Assembly: GCA_032358255.1 (NCBI GenBank)
Contig: JAULBX010002002.1
Location: 87,697 to 151,696 of the forward strand
Source: Heterotrichella gracilis
Lineage: Eukaryota; Sar; Xanthophyceae; Tribonematales; Xanthonemataceae
DNA: 64,000 nt
Direction of reading: 5' to 3'
Each line of letters begins with the position of its first letter. Position 1 is the stretch's first letter. The notes under the pieces are model-generated. The model did no database searches. It saw nothing but the letters and a program-made list of their open reading frames with translations, and was not told the DNA's origin. Both the position numbers and the translations under genes were made by a program. Shown here in pieces: positions 1 through 10,860 of the stretch.

Positions 1-279
1 TGTTTGTTTTGCTGTTTGTTTGCTTTGCACACTGCATGTCTGCGGAGCGAGCGGTTTTGAAAAAAATGACATGCATGCAATATGATGCCGCCGGGGCCGC
101 ACTGCTTTCGTCCACACTAGTGCATACTAAATACCATTGCACTTGCCACTGTAGGCGCTTTTGGAACATGGCAACCTTCTGGTGAGCAGTGAAGAGACAG
201 GTGAGGTAATTGCCGTTTGAGGATCTCCTCTTTGTTGACTCGCTATTTATTGATCCTCCTCAATATATATCATTATCAG

Positions 280-2028
280 TGTCCGTTTCCTTCCCGATAT
301 TGATCACCCGCATGCTGCAGACTATGTCAACTCCTTTGCTCAACATGCTGCAGTTGTCATTGCACTCAGTGAGTGGCTGGCCAGCAAATCCTTCAGGAGC
401 CCATCAGAGGAGGCTGCTTCGGTGAACGCTCTAGCACGCCTGATTGTGTTCCCTAACCTGTCACCCTCCTTCCTACATGGCTACATCTCCAAGCTAGGAT
501 GGTTTGGCAAAATGAAGGGCAGCAATGACGTATTGTTCACATTGCTGTATGGAAAGGTGAGTAATGTGCGCAGTGTGCCAACGCTGATGATGGGGCAGGC
601 GGGGTGGTGAGCACTAGTGCTCAGCAGCACGATAGTATGAGTATGGCAATGTTGACATAAAACTTGAATATTTCCCTGTCCACTAGCACCTTTGCTATAT
701 GCATGCAATGAGTCGAGGTCTTCTTCTGTAAGACAAGTGAAGCAGGCTGGTGTTGTGAAAGCATTGGATGTCATGCATGGCCATTATACGATGACATTCA
801 TTTTGTTTGCAAATAGCCATTATCTGATAAATAACCACCTTCGTCCAACAGGGTTTGGATGAGTACATGGCGTCCTTTGTGCACTGGAGCGGTTCAGCGT
901 CAGGCCTGTTGCACCCTGGCATCCGGCGGAGGTACACGCAATGCGATGATGAGTCGGGCAAGGAGATCAGCATTGTGTTGGAGGTCCCACTGTCAGATGT
1001 ACTGACTGCTGTAGCTTCCAGCGCCAGCCGCCAGCTGCAGTTCATTTACAGCGACGAAACCTTCCACAAGGGCTTCTGGTTCAAGGTGGCGGTCGCGGCT
1101 TGGAAGGGCGACAAAGGAGAGGCGTATGTGCAGCTGCATGCGCTGAAACCACAGCTCAGGGTGTTAGACGATGTCATCGAGCCTTCGGACAGTGTGATTG
1201 GTGGCTTGACACTGCACATGCAGATGGAGGTCGGAGTGGAAATTTTGCCTCAAGGGCGCGGCAGGTAATCTGTGGGATACGTGGAACCATCTGAAGGCAT
1301 TGGAATTGCATATGCTGAGTGGCAAAGGCCTAGCGCATGGAGTCACTTTTTATGCTAAAGCCTGTGCTTTGTTCAAGCTGTGCGATGCGTATGTAACCGG
1401 CATGTGCTGCTGCCTGAGTACAATGGTATGATATAGCTGAAACATCGCCCTTCCATGGGAATGAACATGATGTATTATTTCTCCGATGCCATACTGGGCC
1501 AGGCAGGGGCCCAGGGGGATAAATACACCATGTTCATCAAAGCCCGGCTTTTATGAAGAAGGTTGGTGGGCTATGATGAATAATGTGCTGCATTGTTTTC
1601 CAACGCCTTTGGTTTGTGGTTTCTGCAGGCAGCAAGCAGGCGCCAGCTCCTCCACAGTTCACACCTTCCACGAAACCCGGCTCTACCCCTTTGACGCCCT
1701 CTGCCCAAGCACCGGCATCTTGGCCCTGGATTTTGACCAGCAGCAGGCACCTTCCCAAACCGCCCCCGATGCCTCAGCCAGCGGCCAAGCGGAGGCGCAC
1801 AGCCAAGCCAGCGCCACGTTAGGGAGGAGGACGCGCAAGCGGGCAGGGTCCGGGGACCGGCCTGGTGCAGCTGCTGAGCACCAGCAGGTGACTGTGTCGC
1901 TGTCTGCAGCGCACCTGGCGTCAGAGGGGCTTGTGAAGGCGGCGTGGAGCATCTGCAGGTTCAACGAGCCGCTGGGGACGGCCGCCTGTGGCAAGGGTAC
2001 CTTTGCACCTGCCGTGCCCACAGAGTAG
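280..2028 (+). CDS. BTB/BACK-like protein, 5' partial
   Basis: Three consecutive exons join cleanly: 280-556, 852-1264 and 1629-2028 (stop TAG), with GT-AG borders and matching phases (0, then 2). The 5' exons are not resolved and may lie left of the window. The first visible exon reads as an alpha-helical stretch (HAADYVNSFAQHAAVV, then ALARLIVFPNLSPSFL) of the kind found in the BACK region after a BTB domain. The middle exon is a beta-rich segment I do not recognise (FIYSDETFHKGFWFKVAV). The C-terminal third is low-complexity Ala/Gln/Ser/Pro with a basic RRTRKRAG patch, possibly a nuclear localisation signal. The exon structure and coding bias make the gene real; the family name is only an impression from helix pattern and could be wrong. 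A BTB protein would usually be a CUL3 adaptor, but no such role is shown here. Confidence 0.6.
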
Positions 2029-2936
2029 TCTGGCGACAGCCTGGTATTACCTGGCTACTAGCAACTGTTTGCTGGCACAATGATGGGCATTTACTTGTCA
2101 TTGGCGTAAGTTAGAACGACTTGCATGCATGATGCCGACTCCAGCCTGAGTTGCGATGACAGCACCCCCTAGAGCGCAAGTTTGTTTCCCAGTCTTTAGC
2201 CTAGCCTTTTTAAACGGTCTAGAATGCAAAGCTCGGCCCCCCGAGCATGGACATGTCGCAGTTGCAATTGCACCATTTTTACAGTGACTGTCCGGCGGGA
2301 CCCGGCACAAGTCGTTGAGTTGGGCCGAGCAATGCTATGTTAATGTCTGTCATTTACATCCCCTAACATCCATCCGCGGCGTAGACTACATCTCAGATTA
2401 GTAATTTCTGTGCCAGCTGGGACATGGTTGCAACCAGAGTGCTGCCTGATGTCTTACAGTGCAGTGCAGTGCAGTGCAGTGCCACTGACATCGGGTGTTC
2501 ACCCACTTGTGTACTTCATGACTGCCTGCCGCAGCAAATAATCCTTCTCAGAGTCGAAAGACATGTAATAGGAAATAAGTAAACAGCCATGGCCATGGGC
2601 AATCAATTGGATACTTTAGGTCTCAGACGGCAGTGATTATCAGAGGTGTACTACAGCTGAGCTTGTCTAGGCAAAACTAGCTGTGTGTTTAAACTGTTTA
2701 ACCCGCTAGCGTTACACCCGCTGGTAACCGACAGCTAGTGAGGGTAGTACCACTGGTAGTATCACTGAGAGCTTAATCAATTGCTTTGAGCCGGCCATGT
2801 CGCCACTGGCTGCAATGCTACATTGATACAGTAATTGCCAAAAGCTTGAAGGTGTTTGGTATAACGCATCAATTAATATTCCCACACACGTGGTAGCCAA
2901 AATGTCTTGTTTCCCAGGCTGAGTGCGCGGTGACTT
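2029..2936. other. Intergenic region between convergent genes
   Basis: About 0.9 kb between the stop of the BTB/BACK-like gene and the stop of the TGD5-like gene on the other strand, so it should hold two 3' UTRs. I see no spliceable exon or RNA gene. The only structure is a short CAGTG tandem repeat near 2457. Confidence 0.6.
2457..2481. repeat. CAGTG pentamer microsatellite
   Basis: Five perfect tandem copies of CAGTG in the 3' intergenic region. Confidence 0.9.
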
Positions 2937-3633
2937 TTAATGACCAGTTGGTGGTGCGATCCCTTTGGTGTTAGGTTGACGCTGTATCCTGCGTACGACG
3001 TTCTGCACGGTCCTCAAAATCCCTGGGCGGTGCGATTTGGCCTCTATGAACTCGGGAGACTCGTCGATCAAGTGGGCTCCTATTGCCGCGCCCCAGCCCC
3101 ACCCAAGGCCTATGCCCACACCACACCCGCCACCTGCATCGCAGATAACTGCTCTCACATACGAAAATGCACAGACAGGGGGGCAGTAGGAGTGGGGTTC
3201 CAACTTGCCACTGAGCAGCAGTTCCGGGGTGCACAGCATGAAGCACACGCAAGCGGCATGGAGATTAGCAGCGTTGTTCAGTGACTGACCTGCACCCATG
3301 CCGAGTATCCCAATAGGAGCTCCTGCAGCAGGCATGGTAAGGTCAGGTACTGTGGCATCAAAGACACTATAGGCACAGCCCAAAAAGTGCAGCAGGGTGT
3401 TCTTACCTCCGAACCCCCAGCCTATCCCAAATCCACAGCCAATGCCTACTCCTGCACAAGAAAATGTTGTGTTCAGCTTACAGTCAAGGCTACGAGAAAG
3501 GTTTTTAAACCAGGCACCGGCGGACAACGATATTTTTGTCCTCAGCTTGTTGCATGCAGATTGAAGGTTATTGGCAGGTGGGCAGAGACTTACCGAATCC
3601 AGCGCCAGAACCGACAAACTCTCTGCCACCCAT
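2937..3633 (-). CDS. TGD5: TGD5-like glycine-rich membrane protein
   Basis: Four short exons on the minus strand, 3594-3633, 3407-3451, 3290-3322 and 2937-3133, give 104 residues; each boundary is GT-AG and the phases fit. The protein starts MGGREFVGSGAGFG and consists mainly of two glycine-rich hydrophobic stretches (GVGIGCGFGIGWGFGG and GGCGVGIGLGWGWGAAIGAH) followed by a polar tail. This pattern and size match plant TGD5, a small glycine-rich protein of the chloroplast envelope involved in moving lipid from the ER to the plastid with the TGD1-4 transporter. The family match is from motif recognition, and the function is inferred from Arabidopsis. The 33-base and 45-base exons explain why no long single reading frame covers the gene. 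It lies head to head with RPB11. Confidence 0.8.
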
Positions 3634-4329
3634 TTTGCACTCCAATCACACAAGTGCTCTGCTTCGCAACTGCTCAAACGAGCGTGGCATCATCAGTTAC
3701 AAAAAATGCATGCATGCATATGTCTGTGCCCAACAGTGCAACTGCCCCCACAAGCACGCAAATTATGGTCGCAGGGTTCTTATCCCACTGCCAATAGCTG
3801 CTGTGTGTGCTCAACAAACTAGCAAAGCTCCGGTGGACAGGTTAATAGTGCCAATGTGCATGTGCATGTGCCCCGTGAGTTCCACCATGCCTGACGACTG
3901 GCAAAGTAGAGGCCACTTGCACTTTTTGAAGTTTACCTCTCACTGTTACTGTAGTTTTTAACTCCTACGTTTACCATCAGCTTGTTGTACGTTCCTTACT
4001 TCTACGAGGCGGGCGCAGTAGTGGTCCTGGACCCAAGTGGTAAAGCTAGATAAAGAGGCAATGCGGAACTCTTGATGTCAACAACTTGTCAACAAGGCGT
4101 TGGCCTGAACTGACTTTGAAGTACATTCGAACCTATACTACCTCTGCCACAAAAGGCCTGGATACCTTGCACAGTTTACGCTACATAGGGTCGCCAGAGG
4201 CACAGCACAGCAGGCAGCCCACCAAGCTTCTCAAGTCAAATCCAGCCGCACCTAGAGATAGCCCATTGTGCCTGTAGAAGGGCCAAACTTGCTGTAAGGC
4301 AGCTTTGGGTGTGCTGTGCCGTGGGCAAC
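3634..4329. promoter_or_regulatory. Bidirectional promoter region, TGD5-like / RPB11
   Basis: About 0.7 kb between two divergent start codons, so it must hold both promoters. It contains a TGCATGCATGCAT palindrome near 3707 and a GTGCATGT repeat near 3855. I could not identify a clear TATA box. Confidence 0.45.
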
Positions 4330-5040
4330 ATGAACCAGCCCGACAGATTTGAGAAGTTTGTTGTGCCTGATGGGGTGAAGAAGTAAGTTTCTGTACTCGC
4401 AGCGCCAGCGCATCACTCGCATACCAACAACACCCTGGTTTGGATCAGAGCCAATAAAAGAGTGCCTGCTGTTTGCCAAGTCTTGCAACGTACTTTTGCA
4501 TATGCATGCATATGGGTCCTGCCCTGCATGTCTCATGCTGATGTGACGTGCACGTGCAGGATCGAAATGGAGAAGGACAAGAAGATACCCAATGCAGCCA
4601 CCTTCACATTGCAACGAGAAGACCACACGGTTGGGAACCTAATCAGAATGTGAGATGACAGACTGCTGCATTGGTTGCCGAGCCTGGTTATGTTGACGCC
4701 CGCGTGCTAACCCACCCGATGGTTGCAGGCAGCTGCACAGAGACAAAAATGTGATTTTCGCTGGGTACCGGATTCCACACCCTTTGGAATACCGCATGAT
4801 TATCAAGGTGATCCAGCTAGCTGCGTATTATGGCTCAACCTGCCCTTCCCCAGGTGGAAGCCCATTGAGAAAATATTGCATTTGCTTCAGGTACAAACCA
4901 ACGGGAAGAAGTCGCCGCAGCAGGCCTTTGAGGATGCACTGAAAGACCTGCTTGGGGAGGTGTCGGATCTGCAGAGCAAGTTCCGAGCGGCAGCAGACAT
5001 CAAGGAGCGAGAGGAGGCAGCAGACGTGGCCATGTTTTAA
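4330..5040 (+). CDS. RPB11: RNA polymerase II subunit RPB11
   Basis: Exons 4330-4382, 4560-4649, 4729-4807 and 4891-5040 join to 123 residues, with all introns GT-AG and in phase. The protein reads [15 protein letters not shown], then [19 protein letters not shown] and [17 protein letters not shown], and ends in a helix ([17 protein letters not shown]). These are the RPB11/RpoA-N-like dimerisation elements; the EDHTxGN and GYxxPHPLE motifs are diagnostic. RPB11 pairs with RPB3 to form the assembly platform of Pol II in the nucleus, like the bacterial alpha dimer. Length fits the family (about 115-120). The third intron is only 83 bases. Start chosen because it gives the conserved N-terminus directly. 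The RPB11 form, not the Pol I/III AC19 form, fits the short acidic-basic N-terminus best. Confidence 0.93.
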
Positions 5041-6722
5041 GACCATGCACCAGTGACTGCATCCTTGTGGTTGGTGTCTTCATACACTTCAACGATCAGC
5101 AACTGAGCTACACCCCTCCTCAGATACACCTGCAAGCGCTCACCACACAGCTCTATGCATGGGTACTTTTCAACTCAAAACTCCCAGTGGGACTGCAGCA
5201 AGGCGGAGGACATCAAAGAAATCATGCATCCACGTACGCGCGGCAAGAGCCACATCAACCTTTCTGTGCGTCAGCCACTTACCAATGGGTCCCAGTCCTG
5301 CAGCGGCATGCTTTGGAGTACACCATGACAAGATTACTGACTCTATTATTGACACATTTGAAATTCATCGTAACGAACCCAGGGATCAGATGCTGATCCT
5401 ACTAGCCATTGGCAAGCCTTGTCCGAGCTGGGCTACAACAGGAAGCCTATCTTGTAACAAATTGCAATTATTGCCAAGTTGTCTTGTGAATTTTTTTTGG
5501 CCATCTGCCATCATGGCAATTTATAACTAATAGTTATTGCCCCAATCCCATTGGACAGCATATGCCTCTGTGTCAGAAGACTAAGGGCGGGTGCTCAGCT
5601 CAGTGAGAAGCCTTAGGGCGGGTGGCCACCGTGGCGCCACATGCTATGCATGCATCCTATACCGTACGGTACGGTAATACTCATGACTCCTGTGATGCAT
5701 CCTGTGAAATTGTTTCTTTGCATCAAAGTACGTCCACATGTACATGATCACCGGATCAGTGATGGCAGTGCAGGGCATAAAATGGCACCAAGGCGGCAAA
5801 TTGCATTGAATGCAGCATAGTACTATTATGCTTATGGTATAATGATTACCGGCTTGCACAGATATTTCTCAGAAGGCTTGCCATAGACTCATGTCATGTC
5901 TCATTGAGTCAAACTCGATTACAACGACACAAAGTAGTTAACCTCGTGACGTTACCATATATTGGCGTAAGAATATCTGAAGCAAAAGGAAAGAAGCGCC
6001 AAAATATTCCAGGCTGCTCACTGGCATTGACAACAACGCATTATTTTGGAACACGTGGCAAGCTGTACAGTACATGCATTCCATGCTAAACAGAAATCAT
6101 ATGCAGCATGGTCCCAGTACATAGGCCATGCGCACAGCCTCAGGCTTGAAGCTGGCCCAGTGCGGCACCGGTATGGAAGAGATACGGTACCCTGAGCCTC
6201 CAGGTAACAGCGCACGCAAGGTTTAGCATGACATTTGTGCATCAGAGGCAAAAAAGACCTACCCTACCCTGAACCCACTCAGGACATTTATTTTCCCTGG
6301 CATGCATGCCCACCACCATACACCCTTGGAGCCTCCAAGTTGGAGGTTTGCTATGTGCCACTGAACATCCTGATAAGGTGCACGCTATGCAAGATAAGCA
6401 GACAAACATTGTAGCTTGTAGCACCTATGGAGTTCAGGGCTACTAGCCTATTAACTATTGAGTTCCAGCTCGACCAATGCGGAGATGTATGCCCGCACGA
6501 CGTCGCCGGTTGCATTCGACCATTCCGACGCAGCGGCACGCCAGCCATTGCCCTAAGGTAGGGTCCATCCACGCTAAGGCTGCATGATCCTGCCATTGTT
6601 GATGCTCTCAGCCACGCGGGTTATTTCTAATCCACCCCTGCACCCCGATCAGCTCCACGCTGCGTTGGCCACCCCAGTGCAGGAGGTGCGCATTATTGAC
6701 GGCTACAGGAGAACCCTAAACC
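5041..6722. other. Intergenic region, convergent 3' ends
   Basis: About 1.7 kb between RPB11 and the 3' end of the SnRK2-type kinase. It contains a perfect TACCGTACGGTA palindrome near 5663 and an unassigned open frame at 5159-5530. I find no gene I can support. Telomere-like CCCTAAACCCTA abuts the kinase stop codon at 6715-6726. Confidence 0.5.
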
Positions 6723-9658
6723 CTACCCCCGCCCCAGCCTGTTGACCTCCTCATCCACCCACTGGTTCACCTTGAGCTGCATCACCCCCCTTGCCACCTC
6801 AATGATGTCGGTGATCTCCTGCTCACTCTGGGAGGTGCGCGGCTCCTTCAGCAGCACCTGAGGAAGCAGCGCAGAGGAAAGATAGAAATATACAACAATA
6901 ATATTTATTATCATTTAGAATATTCAATTGAAAACAAAAGTGGATTGGCAAGGAGCAGTTGGCAGCCGGACAAACAGCGGACCAGGCAGCAGCACCAGAG
7001 ACAAGGGTCACCCTAAAACATGTACCCTAAACAAGGGTCATCATAAACAATAAATCCTAAAGCTGTTGACAGACCAGCAACAGAAGCAGGAACAAGGTCC
7101 GCAACCAAACAGGAAAAGGTCAAGAATAAAAAAGCTAGACCAAGAAGCAAACAAAGGAGAATAAGACGGGAAGGATGCGCACCTTGTCGTTCATCTTGAC
7201 TGCGCCAGCTGGCAGCTCGATGGCAAACCACTCGTGCTGGTAGATCTCTGGGATTGTGATTCGCCTGGAGGGGTCTGGCTCCAGCAGCGATGTGAGCAGG
7301 TCTTTGCACGAGGTGGACAGGGTGGGCAGCAGCTTGAAGCGCCTGCAGGGAAGCCAGGGGGTAAGAGTACTGGTTGCATGCATATTTGCAGCGAGCAAGG
7401 CAGGTTCAATATGCATTTCATTCATTACATGGGATATCCAGCAGGGCGCAAGATTAATTCCACTCATTCCAGCTGGGTATGATGATATGGCTCAAGGAGA
7501 TCAGTATATGTATCCAGCAGGATGCAGAGTGTGACTGTGACGCTGCTGCAAAATTCCTCACCAGGCCCCCCTCAACCCCTACTCTGCCCCCACCCCCTCA
7601 CCTGTTGTGCATGCGCGGCACCATGGCCTGCATGCGCCTCTGGTCATCCAAGCGATGATCCCCCGCCTCCTGAAACGGGTACTTCCCCATGAGCATGACG
7701 TACAGTATCACCCCGCAGGACCACACGTCTGACTTGTGGCCGTCGTAGTTGACGTCGCTCAGGATCTCGGGGGCGATGTACTCTGGGGTGCCCACCACTG
7801 AGTTGGGGACCGAGTCCACGTTGTCGTTCTTGGCATACCCTGTGGTGCGGCACCAGGCCACGCTTAGGGTGTAGGGTTTTCAGTAGGGTTGGGAACAAAG
7901 TTCCAGGTTGCTGCCCTTGCCATGATGCATCATAGTCATGGTAGGGTAAAATTCATGGTAGGGTTGAGATGCGGAGGGTTGATGGGTGAAGGTGGGCAAG
8001 GATATTGGCTTGGTGCGCTGAGCCAAATCACATGAGGTGCACCACAGGGCTACGCACATCTGACAAATCATATGACATTGTCATGGTCAGCTGGTTGCTC
8101 CTCTTTGCTGGGTTACAACTGGATCAAGCGGGTGCGTGTGTGCAAAGTGGGCATGCACATCCATCTGTTGGCGGGGTTGCACTGTGGAGGGATGGGTGGC
8201 GTACCAAAATCGCAAATCTTCATGACGGGGAACTCCAGATTGGAATCAAGGAGCAGGTTCTCCAACTTCACATCCCTGCACACCAGATGAAATGAATTGG
8301 TTGTGATCACAATTATGTAATGATGCTGACCATCACAGCATCACCTCATGCAGGCTGTCATTGTGGATCACAACATTGTAGAGCTCCATAAAAGCAAATG
8401 CAGTACAATCACCCCGCATGCACCACAACCTCACACCAACCAACCGCCTCAGCTCACTGCATCCTGCAAGCTGCTCTCACCTGTTGACGATCCCCCGCTT
8501 GTGACAAAAGTCCATCCCGATAATAAGCTGCTGGAAGAACCAGCGGGCACTGGTCTCAGCCAGTCGCTTCTTGCCGGCCACATACGCAAACAGGTCCCCC
8601 CCTGACGCGTACTCCATCACGATGCCCAAGTGGTCGTCTGTCACAAACACCTCCTTGAAACCGATGATGTGGGGGTGCCTGAAGAGGGGTGGAAAATGGA
8701 GGGAAGTCAGGATTCATGCCTTTGGCGGCTGTTTATCAGATGCAGGTATGAACACATCCCATTCATGGGCTCATGTAACGAAATGCTCGATGCCTTCTGA
8801 TCCATTTTGCCCTCAAAGTGATACATCTCTAGGCAGCATGGGCTGTCCCTGGCGCCACACACCACCTCCCCATTCAAAAGCTCCTTGATGGCATGTGCGA
8901 GGTATTTGCAACCCTGCTACACAGCCCGCCATCTCCTGAAGCACTGCAATGCAGTAGCAGGTGCCATTACCTGCTGCACAGCCGGTGGTTCATGATTTCA
9001 CGATGACGTATTCCAGTGCAGCTTGATGACACATACTAGTGTTTGCAACCCTGCTAGTCAACCTGCCACCTACTGAAGGTGCCCATTACCTGCTGCACAG
9101 CCGGTGGTTCATGATCTCCCGCTGCACGTATCTGGTGATCTGGCTGCCCCGCGGGATGTACTTGACAGCCACCCGCTCATTGGTCTCCACATTCACGTTC
9201 AGCTCCACACGCCCAAAACTCCCCTCATTCAGATACTTGACCTTCTTGTACTTGGCGTAGGGGTTGTTCAGGGGGCGCGGCGGGTGCACCGGCATTTCTG
9301 GCATGGATTCAAAGATGCTGCCCCGGGTGGAAGCCCTCGTTGGAGGTTCAACGCTGTCTGTAGACATGGCAATGGTTGCGGCTGAGGGCATCTCATCCTC
9401 GTTCTCCTCGAAAGGGTTGTACCGATTGTCGTCCCCGGCGCCAGCTGGCGCCATTCCCCCGTGGTGGTCTGGTTGGCTGCTTGGGGTCATCCCCACAGGG
9501 TCTGCGTCTACCAAGCTCATGGCTGCCAGGCGAAGCGACTCCAGGGAGAGGGCCACGGGGCGGGCGGGTGCTGGCCTGAGGACCCCCGGGTCGCTGCCAG
9601 GGCTGTCGTCTTCAAAGGGCGACGGGGAGGAGGGGGCAGGGAGCTGTGCAGCCGCCAT
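6723..9658 (-). CDS. SnRK2-type serine/threonine kinase
   Basis: Six exons, 9090-9658, 8481-8678, 8205-8275, 7602-7839, 7183-7342 and 6723-6857, give 456 residues. Residues 1-136 are a disordered Pro/Ser/Ala-rich extension. The kinase domain runs from about 137: glycine loop [15 protein letters not shown] lysine near 166, DVKLEN catalytic loop near 257, DFG near 277-279 followed by YAK, and [10 protein letters not shown]. The C-terminus holds [14 protein letters not shown], like the regulatory helix of SNF1-related kinase 2, and DFGYxK plus VGTPxYIAPE also point to SnRK2. SnRK2 kinases act in osmotic, ABA-related or sulfur-starvation signalling; which applies here is unknown. Odd points: the loop reads NRD instead of HRD, the N-terminal extension is long for the family, and the stop codon sits inside a telomere-like tract. 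Start is the first ATG after which codon bias is coding-like. Confidence 0.88.
7858..7965. repeat. Telomere-like repeats in a kinase intron
   Basis: Degenerate TTTAGGG-type units (TAGGGTGTAGGGTTTT, GTAGGGTTGGG, GTAGGGT) lie just upstream of the acceptor of the exon that begins at 7839. Confidence 0.6.
8903..9030 (-). repeat. Duplicated exon-1 3' end and donor in SnRK2-type intron 1
   Basis: The end of exon 1 with its donor (real border at 9090) recurs about 119 bases further into the intron, with the copied border at 8971. A run of 30-plus bases is nearly identical. Flanking intron (TTTGCAACCCTGCTA) is duplicated too. Confidence 0.85.
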
Positions 9659-10860
9659 GTCCTTTGGCCTGTTGATGGTGTGCGCGGGGCGAAGGTGTGG
9701 GTACTGTAGGGGTGGTGCAACAAGGGCTATACAAGGCGGGTCAACAGTGCTTTGCAATAAGCGAGAACGGGGGTGGACCAATCCTAGGATAGAGCACAAC
9801 CAAGGAGCATGGCGCAGCAGGTACACATGCAACGTGCACCTTATTACAGTTACAAGCTTCCCCAGAATATGCATCCGAAACCAGAGGTCCCAAGCAGTGC
9901 ACAAACCAGGCGCACTAAGATGGCAGTACAGGACACGCCCTAATCAGTCACTACCAACCCAGCTGCCATGATTTAAAGTTCTACCCCAGGACCTACTTTG
10001 TAGGGGTTCCAAGGCGCTCCTTTTTGCTGCCCACCAGCTTGAAAGAGAACATCCCGGTGTGAGGGCAGCTTCCCCTAGACCTTCTCCCTGCACAGCTGGA
10101 CTACCAAGACCAACCACCTGCATGCAAGCAGGAGCCAGCTTAGTTGTACAGGTGGCCTCTAAGACATAGAGTGAGACAAGTGTTGTGAAGCGGGTTGCTG
10201 GGGGCAAAGGTGACCACCTCGATTACTCCAAGGCTAGCTGCATTTGCCATGGAAGCAGGGCGAACATGCAGTGCCTAACCCAACAGGTTGTCTGCTCTGG
10301 GCAGCAATCGTCGGTGTATGTTTGCAATAAAAGGCCGTCCTACCGTGGTGAAGAGTAGAACCGGGTGTGGGCTCCTATGGCATGGTTGTCATTGACGATG
10401 CCTCACTGAGACGGGCGCAGATATGGCACTGCCCTTTTTGCTGAAGGTCGCCGGCTCACCCTGCCAGTAGATCCAGTGTTTTGTTGTTGGCATCGCGACT
10501 CTTGTTGGACATGCCAACCCAAAAGCACCCCACGATGTGTGCCAGGTCGATCCGTGCCTCTACAGCTATGCAAACATATGCAGTTTTCGCTGGTTGTCAA
10601 CAGTGTGCACTTTAAACCCATAAAATACTCATACGGGTGTTCCCGCGAACCCAAACAGTTTTTTTTTATAAATCACTGGGTTGGTCACTAATCTATCCCT
10701 GTTATGCATGCATGCATTCTTGCAGGGCCCACCTCGCAAACGCTTCCCAGTGTGTACACGGACAAAAAGGACGTTTGCTCTGGCTCCTTGTTACATTTTA
10801 TATCCTGGTTGCAGCAACACCACCACTACGTAACGTTTGCAACACCATTTAAATACACTG
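9659..10860. promoter_or_regulatory. Bidirectional promoter region, SnRK2-type kinase / MYG1
   Basis: About 1.2 kb between divergent start codons. A TTTATAAATC element lies near 10667, roughly 190 bases before the MYG1 start, and a TGCATGCATGCAT palindrome near 10704. No exon is supported here. Confidence 0.4.

Noticed and set aside
1-279. Upstream exon of the BTB/BACK-like gene around 153-198
   Set aside because: A candidate (ALLEHGNLLVSSEE) has plausible borders but its phase does not match the exon at 280.
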